From Chloroflexota bacterium (GTDB lineage: Bacteria; Chloroflexota; Anaerolineae; Promineifilales; Promineifilaceae), in contig JAGOMA010000007.1 in assembly GCA_017993775.1 (NCBI GenBank), forward strand, positions 62,001 to 126,000: a stretch of DNA of 64,000 nucleotides, in the 5' to 3' direction. Positions 49,577 through 57,991 of this stretch are shown in pieces. Numbering within the stretch: the stretch's first letter is position 1; each line of letters begins with the position of its first letter. Under the pieces are notes generated by a model. That model was given only the letters and a program-made list of their open reading frames with translations. It had not been told where the DNA came from and did no database searches. The position numbers were made by a program, and so were the translations under genes.

Positions 49577-50245
49577 TCAGAACCCATCACCAGAGGTAGC
49601 GAAACTATTGAGCGGCAAGATGGTTTCTTCGTTGGTGCCGATAATTTCAGCTTCTAAAGAGCCGTGAGTCATTTCTTGCAAGGCGACCTGGAAGGCCGGG
49701 AACCGGGTGACGGTGAATTGGGCAGTGAGGGTGATGTCGGCGGCAAATTCTTCTTCGATGACACGGCCGTCGTGCGCCTCCACCAACAAGCGAATCCGAT
49801 CCAGGTGGCTGTAGGGCAAGGCCAACAGTACCAGATGGGTGGGAACCTTCTCCGCCAGGGGCAGCACGGCAAGGACGGCTTTAACGGCATCCCCATAAGC
49901 GCGTACCAGACCGCCCGTGCCCAATTTGGTCCCGCCAAAATAGCGCGTCACCACCACTGCCAGATCGCCCAGACCGCTGCCCTGAATGACGGCCAACATG
50001 GGCCGCCCGGCCGTACCGGACGGCTCGCCGTCGTCGTTGCAGTGGGCGGTGACAGACGCGCCGAAGCCGATCTGGTAGGCGGGTACGTTGTGGCTGGCGT
50101 CGGTGAATTCTTCTTTGATGCGTTTGATGAAGGTTTTGGCCTCGTCGACACTGAAAACTGGCGCGGCGGTGGCGATGAAACGGGAGTTTTTCACCTCGAT
50201 TTCGGCGCGGGTTTCGGCGGCGGGGATGGGGTAGCGGATGCTCAT
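49577..50245 (-). CDS. YigZ/IMPACT-family protein
   Basis: This is a 222-aa protein. The N-terminal UPF0029 domain is recognised by EVKNSRFIATAAPV, HNVPAYQIG, NDDGEPSGTAGRPML and VVVTRYFGGTKLGTGGLVRAYG. The C-terminal part (about residues 140-205) is the usual DUF1949-like ferredoxin fold. Eukaryotic IMPACT relatives modulate the GCN2 pathway; bacterial function is uncertain. It is divergent from the lipoprotein gene at 50363. Confidence 0.93.
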   Translation of the reverse strand: MSIRYPIPAAETRAEIEVKNSRFIATAAPVFSVDEAKTFIKRIKEEFTDASHNVPAYQIGFGASVTAHCNDDGEPSGTAGRPMLAVIQGSGLGDLAVVVTRYFGGTKLGTGGLVRAYGDAVKAVLAVLPLAEKVPTHLVLLALPYSHLDRIRLLVEAHDGRVIEEEFAADITLTAQFTVTRFPAFQVALQEMTHGSLEAEIIGTNEETILPLNSFATSGDGF

Positions 50246-50347
50246 GAAGATATTGTAACGGCCGTTCCCCCGCCCGACCAGAACGTCATTGAGGTTCGGT
50301 GAAAAAATGAGCTTTTGCTCGGAATGTGTCGTGGCGTGGTGGCTGGC

Positions 50348-50356
50348 TGCTAAAAT
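50348..50356 (+). promoter_or_regulatory. Extended -10 element of a leaderless gene
   Basis: TG, C, TAAAAT (50351-50356) ends six bases before the ATG at 50363. The predicted transcript would start at or beside the start codon, and no Shine-Dalgarno exists. Confidence 0.5.
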
Positions 50357-50362
50357 GAGGCG

Positions 50363-51658
50363 ATGCGAATTTTGATGTTTTCTCTGATGCTACTTCTGTT
50401 GGCCGGCTGCCAGCAGGGAGATCCGACGGTGACGGTAACGGCCGTTCCCTTTCCCACACCACCGCCGGCCATAACCATCGTCCCGCTGCCCACGCAGACG
50501 TTGGGGGCAACGGCCGTGCCAGCCACTGCGACCCCCTTGCCCACAATACCCCCTGTACCCACAACCCTGCCATCGCCAACGCCTGCCTTTCCGATCTACA
50601 CAGGCGCGCCTCTGGATCGAAGCAAAATGGGTGTCCAGATACACATTCACAATGAAGACATAAACGCCATCATGACCCATCTGCAAACGCTAGGCATAGG
50701 CTGGGTAAAAGTGCAAGTCTCCTGGAAACTGTACCAGCCTGCGCCAGACCGATACGACGACGTGCTGCTGGCGGAACTGGACGCCCTGGTTTCCGCCGCG
50801 CAAGCCCGTCAGGTAGCCGTTTTGCTGAACGTGGCTAAAGCGCCGGAATGGAGCCGTCCGACAACCGAATTGGACGGCCCGCCTTCAGAGTATGATCTTT
50901 TTGCGGCGTTTATGGCGTTTTTAGCCCAGCGTTACCAGGGGCGAGTGGCGGCTTACGAATTATGGAACGAGGCCAATTTGCAGCGCGAATGGAACGGCGC
51001 GCCGCTGAATGCCGCCGATCTGGTCGAATTGATACGCGCCGGGGCTGCCGGTGTACGGGCCAATGACCCGGCGGCGCTGCTAATTAGCGGCGCGCCGGCG
51101 ACAACGGGCATCAACGACGGTCTGGTCGCCATCGACGACCGAGTGTTTTTGCGGCAACTATTGGCGGCGGGCGTGGCTGAGGTGGTGGATGGCATTGGCG
51201 CGCATCCGTATGGGTGGGCTAATTCGCCGGACAGCAGTGTGATGGATGGGGAAACGGCCGTACCCTCCCACAACAACCACCCCAGCTTCTTTTTCAAGGA
51301 CACCCTCGCCGACTATTGGGCTTTATTAGACGAATTTGGGGCCGCCAATCCTTTGTGGGTAACGGAATTTGGCTGGGGCAGCTTTGACGGCTTTTTTGAT
51401 GAGACCGGAAACCCGGCGTCGCCGCCTGCCGGAGCCGAATTCATGGCCTACGTGTCCGCCTGGCAGCAGGCGGAATACATTACCCGCGCCTTCGAAATAG
51501 GCCAGGCATCGGAACGGATGGGGCCGATGGTGCTGTGGAATCTCAATTTTGGCCCGTTGTTGGGGTCGGCGTTCTCTGAATCCGGGTACAGTTTGCTCAA
51601 TCGGGCTGGCGAACCGCGCCCGGCTTATCTGACACTGCAACACGCCGTTAAGGAGTAA
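50363..51658 (+). CDS. Lipoprotein with TIM-barrel glycoside hydrolase-like domain
   Basis: This is a 431-aa protein. The signal peptide ends in the lipobox LLAGC at residue 18, so it is lipid-anchored outside the membrane. A Pro/Thr linker runs to about residue 75. The barrel domain has GVQIHIHNEDINAIMTHLQ, VSWKLYQPAPDRYD, AYELWNEANLQ (candidate acid/base Glu) and WVTEFGWGSFDG (candidate nucleophile Glu), the arrangement of clan A glycosidases such as GH39/GH5. The substrate is unknown. Many relatives are annotated only as cellulase-family or beta-xylosidase-like. Confidence 0.82.
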   Translation: MRILMFSLMLLLLAGCQQGDPTVTVTAVPFPTPPPAITIVPLPTQTLGATAVPATATPLPTIPPVPTTLPSPTPAFPIYTGAPLDRSKMGVQIHIHNEDINAIMTHLQTLGIGWVKVQVSWKLYQPAPDRYDDVLLAELDALVSAAQARQVAVLLNVAKAPEWSRPTTELDGPPSEYDLFAAFMAFLAQRYQGRVAAYELWNEANLQREWNGAPLNAADLVELIRAGAAGVRANDPAALLISGAPATTGINDGLVAIDDRVFLRQLLAAGVAEVVDGIGAHPYGWANSPDSSVMDGETAVPSHNNHPSFFFKDTLADYWALLDEFGAANPLWVTEFGWGSFDGFFDETGNPASPPAGAEFMAYVSAWQQAEYITRAFEIGQASERMGPMVLWNLNFGPLLGSAFSESGYSLLNRAGEPRPAYLTLQHAVKE

Positions 51659-51853
51659 CAGGCCCAAATCATCCAGCGGTGTGGGCGAATCTGGGCGAAT
51701 TTTTGTGATTTTTTTGACAAAAATAGGGGTTGGTGGGTATCCTTGAAAATGAAAGGCGTGTCTATGTTCCCAACTTCTCCATTCTCCTCGACGCGCTGTT
51801 TACCCATTTGGAAGTCCAATTTGTCATGCATCTGAATTATGGAGGAAATACGT

Positions 51854-52198
51854 ATGTCCAGATTTACCCCTAAGCAGCTTGGTATTATTGTTCTGACAGT
51901 CCTGACGGCGCTTATTCACCTTTTTTTGGGAATTGGCAGTCTGGGTGATGGCTTTTTTGGCGCCATTTTTATTTTGAATGCGTTAGGCTATTTGGCGCTG
52001 CTGGCCGGTTTGTATTTTATTCCGCAGTTGGCCGGGCAACGGCCGTTGATCCGCTGGGCGTTTATGGGGTTTACGGCCGTTACCATCATCCTCTACTTTG
52101 TCTTCAACTGGCCAAACATCTGGGGTGTGATTGGCCTGGTCGACAAAGCCATTGAAATCGTCCTGGTTGCTTTGTTATGGCTGGAAAAGGCGGACTAG
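51854..52198 (+). CDS. Small four-helix membrane protein
   Basis: This is a 114-aa protein from the ATG at 51854 with a strong GGAGGAA; an in-frame ATG at 51839 is too close to that site. Four hydrophobic helices are visible (IIVLTVLTALIHLFLGI, AIFILNALGYLALLAGL, WAFMGFTAVTIILYFVF, VIGLVDKAIEIVLVALL). I do not recognise a characterised family. The end overlaps the rhomboid gene by 22 bp, so the two are translationally linked. The gene-free 51659-51853 shows no other feature. Confidence 0.7.
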   Translation: MSRFTPKQLGIIVLTVLTALIHLFLGIGSLGDGFFGAIFILNALGYLALLAGLYFIPQLAGQRPLIRWAFMGFTAVTIILYFVFNWPNIWGVIGLVDKAIEIVLVALLWLEKAD

Positions 52199-52890
52199 AC
52201 CAACTGTTTGTCCGGGCGCAAAAGGCAGCCAATGTTTTGCTGCTGGCTGTCGTGCTGATCTGGCTGACGCTGCGCTTTGTAAACAGCGCGGCGCTGGATG
52301 GCTGGGTGGCGCAAACTGCGCCGGATTATCCCGTTGTGACTAATATGGGCACGGCCGTTTGGGTAACGGCCGTTCTCTTCTTCCTGCTCATCACCATCTT
52401 CTTCCTCAATCGAACCGTCTACAAAAATCGCCTCAACGCCGAATATAGCCTGAAACCCGGCGCGCCACGGCCGGCCCAATTTGCCGCCTACCCTCTGCTG
52501 CACGGCGATTCTAAACACTTATGGGGCAATCTCTCGGCTTTGCTGCTTCTGGCGGCGCTGGCCGTCGTCATCACGCCCAATCTCCAGGCCTTTCTGTTAG
52601 CCTCGTTTGTCATTTTGCTTGTGCAAGGTGTGGGCATCTGGTGGTTTGGCGGCAAAAAAACCAGCCATCTGGGCGCGAGTGGGTTTGTCACCGGCTATTT
52701 TAGTTTTGTGGTTGTGTATGGTCTGGCGCTCCACAGTTGGCAAAGCCTGATCGCCATTCTGGCGTTTGTGGTTTACTGGCAAAGCATTTTAGCAACGTTA
52801 CGAAATCGCCAAAATGCGTCGGTTGCTGGTCACTTTTGGGGCTTTATCAGCGGCATACTGGCGGCCGCACTGCTGTTTTATATGAGTTAG
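52177..52890 (+). CDS. Rhomboid-family intramembrane protease
   Basis: This 237-aa protein has about six hydrophobic helices. YPLLHGDSKHLWGNLSALLLL matches the rhomboid L1/helix-2 region, HLGASGFVTGYF carries the catalytic Ser (GxSG), and SVAGHFWGFISGIL the catalytic His in the GHxxGxxxG pattern. It cleaves membrane protein segments; targets are unknown. It overlaps the preceding four-helix protein, which could be a substrate or partner (inference). Confidence 0.88.
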   Translation: MAGKGGLDQLFVRAQKAANVLLLAVVLIWLTLRFVNSAALDGWVAQTAPDYPVVTNMGTAVWVTAVLFFLLITIFFLNRTVYKNRLNAEYSLKPGAPRPAQFAAYPLLHGDSKHLWGNLSALLLLAALAVVITPNLQAFLLASFVILLVQGVGIWWFGGKKTSHLGASGFVTGYFSFVVVYGLALHSWQSLIAILAFVVYWQSILATLRNRQNASVAGHFWGFISGILAAALLFYMS

Positions 52891-52912
52891 GAGATTGCCG
52901 TCTGGCGCAGAG

Positions 52913-53779
52913 CTAAAGCAGCCGGCCTAAAAAATCCAGTTGGTGGGCGATGTAAACCAGTTCACCGGCTTCGATTTGGGCATGGCGATGGGCAATCCAG
53001 GCGTCGAAATAGGTTGTATCCAGTTCAGGATGACCACTTAAAGCATCGTGCATGGTATGGACGATGAAGTGCAGGAAGTAGGCTTCATCTCCCTCGTAGC
53101 CATTTTCACCGGCAAACACAACCCAATCGGAGCTGCCGGCCGCCAATAGTTGGCCGCCAGCGCGGCGCAACTCGCTAAAAAGATGGCGGCCGGTGCGGCT
53201 GTCGCCGGAGGCACGGCCGTTTACCAGCCGTTCGTCCATCGTGCGGTGATACAGCGCCTCGATCTGCGCGTCGAAAACCGGGTCAATGGTCGGCTGCACT
53301 ATCGTCGCCCCATCAAAATTGAGCGTGAAATAAAACAATCCGCCCGGCCGCAGCAGCGAAAACAACTGCGGCAGCGCCGTGGGCACGTCCAACAAGTCCA
53401 AAAAGGCGTGGGCGATGAGCAAATCGCAGGTTTGCTGTGCCTGGGGAATGAAATCGAAGATATCGACGGCCGTTACCTCCACCAACCCACGCGCCACCAA
53501 CGGCCCCAATCGCCCGCGAGCAGCAGCCACATTTTCCGGCAAGGCGTCCACGGCCGTATAACTCCCCACCGGCCACAAACCACGCTCCTGCCACCGTTCG
53601 ACCATCGTGCCAATGCCTGCGCCCACCTCCAAGACGTGCAAATCGGCCAACGGCGCGGCGGCCTGCGCCATCGCCTGCCAAACCTGCGCGTTCAGGGCAC
53701 GGTCATCGACGGTTTTTTTGGCGGCCAGATAGCGCGGGAACGAAGGAGTGAAGGGCATGTGGGTTTTGTTTTCCATCAA
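52913..53779 (-). CDS. Class I SAM-dependent methyltransferase
   Basis: This 288-aa protein has motif I as [16 protein letters not shown] near residue 50, followed by [15 protein letters not shown], and the post-motif region [14 protein letters not shown], then [15 protein letters not shown]. The C-terminal 110 residues are not a standard extension. It follows a glycosyltransferase gene with a 4-bp overlap, so the two products probably act on the same molecule. The acceptor is unknown. Confidence 0.85.
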   Translation of the reverse strand: MMENKTHMPFTPSFPRYLAAKKTVDDRALNAQVWQAMAQAAAPLADLHVLEVGAGIGTMVERWQERGLWPVGSYTAVDALPENVAAARGRLGPLVARGLVEVTAVDIFDFIPQAQQTCDLLIAHAFLDLLDVPTALPQLFSLLRPGGLFYFTLNFDGATIVQPTIDPVFDAQIEALYHRTMDERLVNGRASGDSRTGRHLFSELRRAGGQLLAAGSSDWVVFAGENGYEGDEAYFLHFIVHTMHDALSGHPELDTTYFDAWIAHRHAQIEAGELVYIAHQLDFLGRLL

Positions 53780-54882
53780 TCGGCTTGCTGCAGGGCGCGA
53801 TTTTGGCTGACAACTTCCTGCAAAAACACACGCACAGACATCATGCTCTCATCCCAGGTGGGATGCGCCAGGTATCGTTTTTGCGCTGCCAGCCCCTGCC
53901 GCAGCAGCAAACGCCGGTCCTGGCTGAGCAAATGAAGGTGTTTGGCCAGAGATAGCACGTTATTGGGCGGCAAAAGGAAGCCGTTTTTGCCATGTTGAAT
54001 GATTTCGCTGGCTGCTCCGGCCGTTGAACCAATCACCGGCAGGCCAAAACCCATCGCTTCAATGTACACAATCCCAAAGCCCTCGTACTCCGAAGGAACC
54101 GCCAGGACGTGGCTCTGCGCGTACAATGCCGACAAGGCCCAGTTGGAGGTGACTCCATGCAGTGTGATTTGTCCCTGGTTGACCTGCCGGATGGCCGGCG
54201 TGACGGAACGCTTCACGTATGCCGGGTCTACGTCCGGGTCGCCCACGATGTCTAACTGCCAGCTTCGCGGCGGCAAATAACTGAGCGCCGCCAACAAGGT
54301 GTGCAGCCCTTTGCGCCGGATAAGGTTGCCCACGAAGAGGATGCGCAGCGGACCGGGTTGTTGGGCGCGGGCCACAATGGTGTGCGGGCTGACGTCCGGG
54401 TTGAAACGGTCGCCGCCAGGGTAGGCGACCATCGTTGGGCGCTGGTCGGGTAATAAATTTTCCACGCGAATGCGGGTGGTGCGGCTGTTGGCGATGAAGG
54501 CATCGACGCTAGCCAGATAGCGCTGCTCGATGGCCCGATAGAGGGGCAGCAGCCAGGGGGAATGGCGTTCGTCGCTGCGCAGGTGGTGGACAATGCTGAC
54601 GACGGGGTAACGAACCAACGGCCGTATCTGCCGATTCAGGTAAAACAGCGACGGATGATTGAGTTCGTCCTGAAGCAGCAAATCATAATCGGCGTCGCGC
54701 AAATGATTGAAGACAGTATTGTCGAAGTTGTGGGTGAGGTGACGGCCGTAACTAGACGGCTTCAACGACACGATCTGCACCTCGTCGCCATGCCGCTGCA
54801 GCATATCCACCAACTTGCGGTCATACAAATAACCGCCAGAGAGGGTGTCTAAACGGCCGTAAATAACCAAACCAATGCGCAT
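53776..54882 (-). CDS. GT4-family glycosyltransferase
   Basis: This is a 368-aa protein. The N-terminal [20 protein letters not shown] and C-terminal [27 protein letters not shown] (given in two overlapping parts: [20 protein letters not shown] and [14 protein letters not shown]) are hallmarks of GT-B retaining transferases of family 4. The [11 protein letters not shown] segment holds the nucleotide-sugar Glu residues. The acceptor is unknown. It couples to the downstream methyltransferase (ATGA) and lies downstream of the PTPS-like gene with a hairpin repeat between them. Confidence 0.9.
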   Translation of the reverse strand: MRIGLVIYGRLDTLSGGYLYDRKLVDMLQRHGDEVQIVSLKPSSYGRHLTHNFDNTVFNHLRDADYDLLLQDELNHPSLFYLNRQIRPLVRYPVVSIVHHLRSDERHSPWLLPLYRAIEQRYLASVDAFIANSRTTRIRVENLLPDQRPTMVAYPGGDRFNPDVSPHTIVARAQQPGPLRILFVGNLIRRKGLHTLLAALSYLPPRSWQLDIVGDPDVDPAYVKRSVTPAIRQVNQGQITLHGVTSNWALSALYAQSHVLAVPSEYEGFGIVYIEAMGFGLPVIGSTAGAASEIIQHGKNGFLLPPNNVLSLAKHLHLLSQDRRLLLRQGLAAQKRYLAHPTWDESMMSVRVFLQEVVSQNRALQQAD

Positions 54883-54906
54883 TGTTCTATGGAGAGCAGA
54901 CTGGCG

Positions 54907-54951
54907 GTTAGAGATTGGAGAGTACGATACACATAATCTCCAATCTCTAAC
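54907..54951. repeat. GTTAGAGATTGGAGA perfect hairpin
   Basis: Perfect 15-bp arms lie at 54907-54921 and 54937-54951, followed by further CTAATCTCTAATCC units to 54966. It separates the PTPS-like gene from the glycosyltransferase gene on the same strand. Confidence 0.9.
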
Positions 54952-54969
54952 CTCTAATCTCTAATCCTC

Positions 54970-55347
54970 TTACAATCCCTGTTCATAACTCGCCCAGGCA
55001 ATATCGTTCTCCCAAATCTTGATGATCATCCGGTTCAAGTTGGGAGCCTGAATGCGGCCGGCCATTGCCTGACAAAAAATGCGGGAAAAATGCTCAATGC
55101 TAGGATTCAGGCCGGCAAATTCCGGCAGATCGTTGAGCGTTTTATCCCGAAAATAAGCCGCTAACAAGTTCAAGTTCGTTTCAATATCAACAATATCAAC
55201 CAGATACCCATGTTGGTCCAGCGATTCGCCCACTAACTGTACTTCCACCTGGTAATGGTGCGAATGCCAGTCGTTTTCCGCTCCCCAATCGCCGCCGATT
55301 AAAAAATGTTGGGCGACAAAATCTCGTTTAACAGCTACAGTGTACAT
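54970..55347 (-). CDS. 6-pyruvoyltetrahydropterin synthase/QueD-like protein
   Basis: This is a 125-aa protein, likely from the second of two adjacent ATGs (GAGG four bases upstream). Zinc-ligand histidines are present in KRDFVAQHFL and in the HSHHYQVEV segment that corresponds to the family HGHxY motif. The residue normally a catalytic Cys just before it reads Asn-Asp-Trp. The C-terminal NPSIEHFSRIFCQ and IWENDIAWASY (Glu) match substrate-binding positions. Typical QueD or PTPS activity is doubtful without the Cys. A pterin-related role in the adjacent glycosyltransferase/methyltransferase cluster is an inference. TATAAT lies 27 bases upstream. Confidence 0.78.
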   Translation of the reverse strand: MYTVAVKRDFVAQHFLIGGDWGAENDWHSHHYQVEVQLVGESLDQHGYLVDIVDIETNLNLLAAYFRDKTLNDLPEFAGLNPSIEHFSRIFCQAMAGRIQAPNLNRMIIKIWENDIAWASYEQGL

Positions 55348-55424
55348 CATGCCTCGCTTGGAAATATACCTCTGATTATAAGACGCTTATTTGTATCAGG
55401 AAAAAGAGCACACGGCGAGGCCAC

Positions 55425-55457
55425 AGATTGGTCCAATCTGGGAGATTGGTCCAATCT
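55425..55457. promoter_or_regulatory. Two copies of AGATTGGTCCAATCT in tandem
   Basis: Each is an inverted repeat with 7-bp arms around T, at 55425-55439 and 55443-55457, start-to-start 18 bp. They sit in the divergent region between the PTPS-like and ATP-grasp genes. They may be an operator pair or a small member of the GATTGG repeat family. Confidence 0.4.
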
Positions 55458-55473
55458 CTCGCTCAACTAGCCG

Positions 55474-55507
55474 GTAGCAACGGTTCAGGAGCCCGTAGCA
55501 GCGGTTC
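55474..55507 (+). repeat. GTAGCAACGGTTC / GTAGCAGCGGTTC direct repeat
   Basis: Two 13-bp near-identical copies with a 21-bp period, in the same divergent region. The stretch 55540-55600 adds CAAACCAACCATCAAACCAA, a repeat of the type seen at 59897. Confidence 0.6.
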
Positions 55508-55612
55508 CGCAGGCAGACGGAATTGTTGGAGAGCATGACATTCAAGGCTACAATTACGGCCGTTCACCAAACCAACCATCAAACCAACCAACTTACCACG
55601 CAGGAGTAAACC

Positions 55613-56827
55613 ATGTCTGACGAACGGCCGTTAACCATCCTCTGTCTCGCCTCAGAATTTAAAGGGCTGCCCTTCATTCACGCCGCCAAAGAAGCCGGCT
55701 GCCGCGTCTTGCTGCTCGCCGCCGAAAAAACCGCCCAGGAAGCCTGGCCCTGGGACAGCATCGACGAACGCTTCTTCATGCCCAACATCTCCACCCAGCC
55801 CGACGTCACCCACGCCGTCAGCTATCTGGCACGCGGCCACAAAATAGACCGCATCGCCGCCCTGGACGACTACGACGTCGCCACGGCCGCTTCCCTGCGC
55901 GAACACATGCGCCTGCCCGGCATCGGCGACAGCCTGGCCCGCCACTTCCGCGACAAGCTGGCCATGCGCGTGCGCGCCCGCCAGGCCGGCCTGCCCGTGC
56001 CCGACTTCGCCCCCATCCTCAACTACGACGATCTGCGCGATTTTATGGCCCGCACGCCCGCGCCCTGGGTGCTCAAACCCCGCTTCGACGCCGGAGCCAT
56101 CGGCATCCGCAAGCTGCACCACAGCGAAGAACTCTGGCGCGCCCTGGACGAATTGGGCGACAAGCAGTCGTTTTATCTCGTCGAGCAGTTCATCCCCGGC
56201 GACGTGTACCACGTGGATTCGCTGGTCTGGGACAACCAGGTGATTTTTGCCAGCCCCAGCAAATATGGCGCGCCGCCACTGGCCGTCTCGCATGGCGGCG
56301 GCATCTTCAGCACCCGCACCCTGGACCCCACCGATCCGGAAACGCAGGCCCTGCTGGCCCTGAACCGCGATCTGCTCACCGGGCTGCAACTGCCACGCGG
56401 CGCGTCCCATTCGGAGTTTATTCGAGGATTGGCCGACGGCCGTTTCTACTTCCTGGAAACAGCCGCCCGCGTCGGCGGAGCCAACATCGACAAGCTCGTC
56501 CAAGCCGCCACCGGCGTCGAACTGTGGGCCGAAGCCGCGCGCATCGAAATCGCCCACGCCCGCAGCCAGCAGTACCAGCTCCCGCCCCTGCGCCACGACT
56601 ACGCCGGGCTGCTCATCTGCCTCTCCCACCAACAGCGCCCCGACCTCTCCGCCTACCAGGAACCGGAAATCGTCTGGCGACTGCCCAAAGACCATCATGC
56701 CGGCCTCATCGCCGTCTCCCCCGACCCTGGCCGCGTCGAATACCTCATGGGCCAATACGCCGACCGCTTCGCCCAAGATTTCCTGGCCGTCCAACCGCCG
56801 AAAAAAGAGGCGCGAACAACATTTTAG
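55613..56827 (+). CDS. ATP-grasp family ligase-like protein
   Basis: This is a 404-aa protein with AGGAG before the ATG. An N-terminal Rossmann-like region (LTILCLASEFKGLPFIHAAK) is followed by the ATP-grasp core: APWVLKPRFDAGAIGI (ATP-binding Lys), YLVEQFIPGDVYHVDSL (Glu), ASHSEFIRGLADGRFYFLE and TAARVGGANI with Mg ligands. Such enzymes join a carboxylate to an amine or thiol through an acyl-phosphate. The substrate is unknown. The stop lies inside a hairpin repeat. It is divergent from the PTPS/GT/MTase cluster. Confidence 0.88.
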   Translation: MSDERPLTILCLASEFKGLPFIHAAKEAGCRVLLLAAEKTAQEAWPWDSIDERFFMPNISTQPDVTHAVSYLARGHKIDRIAALDDYDVATAASLREHMRLPGIGDSLARHFRDKLAMRVRARQAGLPVPDFAPILNYDDLRDFMARTPAPWVLKPRFDAGAIGIRKLHHSEELWRALDELGDKQSFYLVEQFIPGDVYHVDSLVWDNQVIFASPSKYGAPPLAVSHGGGIFSTRTLDPTDPETQALLALNRDLLTGLQLPRGASHSEFIRGLADGRFYFLETAARVGGANIDKLVQAATGVELWAEAARIEIAHARSQQYQLPPLRHDYAGLLICLSHQQRPDLSAYQEPEIVWRLPKDHHAGLIAVSPDPGRVEYLMGQYADRFAQDFLAVQPPKKEARTTF

Positions 56828-56882
56828 AGAGACTGGAGATTGGAGAGTCGTGCAATTCGTAGTCTCTAAACTCCAATCTCCC
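56823..56882. repeat. TTTAGAGAGACTGGAGATTGG hairpin-type repeat (arms in two parts)
   Basis: The left arm at 56823-56846 (core GACTGGAGATTGGAG) and the right arm at 56861-56882 (core AGTCTCTAAACTCCAATCTC) are complementary with gaps. It contains the ATP-grasp stop TAG at 56825-56827 and ends 8 bp before the GNAT gene. Confidence 0.85.
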
Positions 56883-56890
56883 TTCCCACC

Positions 56891-57352
56891 ATGACCTACC
56901 ACTTCACCCCTATGACGGCCGTTTACGCCCAGGCCATCGCCAACTGGCACTACGAAGGCAGCTATGCCTTCTACGACATGGACCAGGACCCCGGCGATCT
57001 GGAAGATTTGCTAGACGCGGCAAACTGGCCGGACGCTTATTTTGCCGTGCTAGACGCAGCGGGCGAACTGGTGGGCTTTTTTGTGTTTTCGCAGGATAGC
57101 GACACGGTGGAGGTGGGCTTAGGCATGGCCCCGGCGTACACCGGGCAAGGGATGGGCGAAGGCTTTGTCCTCGCCGGGCTAGAATTTGCCCGCCAGCGCT
57201 ACTGCCCCTGCGCCTTCCGCCTGCGCGTGGCTCAATTCAACCAGCGCGCCATTCGCGTCTACGAACAAGCCGGCTTTATGCGCGGCAAAACCTACCAGCA
57301 GGCCACCAACGGCGACGTCTACGAATTTATCTGCATGGACCGCCCGGCGTGA
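56891..57352 (+). CDS. GNAT-family N-acetyltransferase
   Basis: This is a 153-aa protein. The acetyl-CoA binding region is VGLGMAPAYTGQGMGEGFVL, followed by FRLRVAQFNQRAIRVYEQAGFM, which is typical of RimJ/RimL-like GNAT proteins. It transfers acetyl groups to an unknown amine. It is preceded by a repeat with no Shine-Dalgarno, so translation may depend on the upstream ATP-grasp gene. Confidence 0.88.
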   Translation: MTYHFTPMTAVYAQAIANWHYEGSYAFYDMDQDPGDLEDLLDAANWPDAYFAVLDAAGELVGFFVFSQDSDTVEVGLGMAPAYTGQGMGEGFVLAGLEFARQRYCPCAFRLRVAQFNQRAIRVYEQAGFMRGKTYQQATNGDVYEFICMDRPA

Positions 57353-57354
57353 GA

Positions 57355-57433
57355 GGATAATTGGACGCGGATAAACGCAGATTTCAGTGATTTTATCCGT
57401 GAAAATCCGCCGCATCCGCGAAAATCCACGTCC
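57355..57433. repeat. ATAATTGGACGCGGATAAACG / ATCCGCG hairpin-type repeat (two arms)
   Basis: GGACGCGGATAAACGCAGAT (57361-57380) pairs imperfectly with AATCCGCCGCATCCGCG (57404-57420) and ATCCACGTCC (57424-57433). Related fragments lie at 62792-62820 next to the ABC exporter gene. It sits between GNAT and the F420-type gene. Confidence 0.75.
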
Positions 57434-57451
57434 CATTAATAAGAGCGACCC

Positions 57452-57949
57452 ATGAATGACTTGCGTTATAACCCCAATCTCATCCAGCGATCCGTGCAGC
57501 GCGTGGCGGCGTTACGGCCGTCTGCCTGGCTTCTCTCTCGCACCCTCCACCACCTCGACCGGCCAGTCTACCGCCTGAGCAATGGGCGGGGCACGGCTAC
57601 CAGCCTGTTAACCGCTCTGCCCATGATCATCCTCACCACCACCGGAGCCAAATCCGGCCAACCCCGCGCCGTGCCCCTCATCGCCATCCCCCACGCCGCC
57701 GGTCTGATGCTCATCGCCTCCAACTGGGGCGGCCAAAGCCACCCCGCCTGGTACCACAACCTGAGAGCCTACCCCGAATGCACGGTGGAAGTCAACGGCC
57801 GTGCCCACCCCCACACCGCCCACGAACTCACCGGCGAGGCCAAAACCGCCGCCTGGCAAACGGCCGTGCGCCTCTACCCCGGCTACGCCGCCTACCAACA
57901 GCGCACCCCCCGCGACATTCCCGTGTTCAAGCTGCTAGCTAACAGCTAA
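57452..57949 (+). CDS. Deazaflavin-dependent (DDN-like) nitroreductase family protein
   Basis: This 165-aa protein has LTTTGAKSGQPRAVPLIAIP, SNWGGQSHPAWYHNLRAYP and VEVNGRAHPHTAHELTGEAK, the ordered signatures of the split-barrel DDN family that uses F420H2. AGAGCGACC precedes the start. The N-terminal 50 residues are basic and could associate with the membrane. F420 biosynthesis genes are not in this window, so cofactor use is inferred from the family. Confidence 0.85.
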   Translation: MNDLRYNPNLIQRSVQRVAALRPSAWLLSRTLHHLDRPVYRLSNGRGTATSLLTALPMIILTTTGAKSGQPRAVPLIAIPHAAGLMLIASNWGGQSHPAWYHNLRAYPECTVEVNGRAHPHTAHELTGEAKTAAWQTAVRLYPGYAAYQQRTPRDIPVFKLLANS

Positions 57950-57967
57950 TCGCTGTTGGCTTCTACC

Positions 57968-57990
57968 TCTCATCACGCATCACGCATCAT
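57968..57990. repeat. CTCATCACGCATCACGCATCA unit upstream of the APH-like gene (two repeats)
   Basis: Tandem ATCACGC units end at 57990, two bases before the ATG at 57992. Only one arm of the usual hairpin is present, and it replaces a ribosome site. Confidence 0.7.
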
Positions 57991-57991
57991 T

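Noticed and set aside
55652-56950. 432-codon reverse frame opposite the ATP-grasp gene
   Set aside because: It is Gly/Val-rich shadow of a GC-rich gene that has clear ATP-grasp motifs on the forward strand.
57956-57991. Twelve-codon N-terminal extension of the APH-like protein
   Set aside because: The codons are repeat DNA (ATCACGC units) and the family begins naturally near the ATG at 57992.
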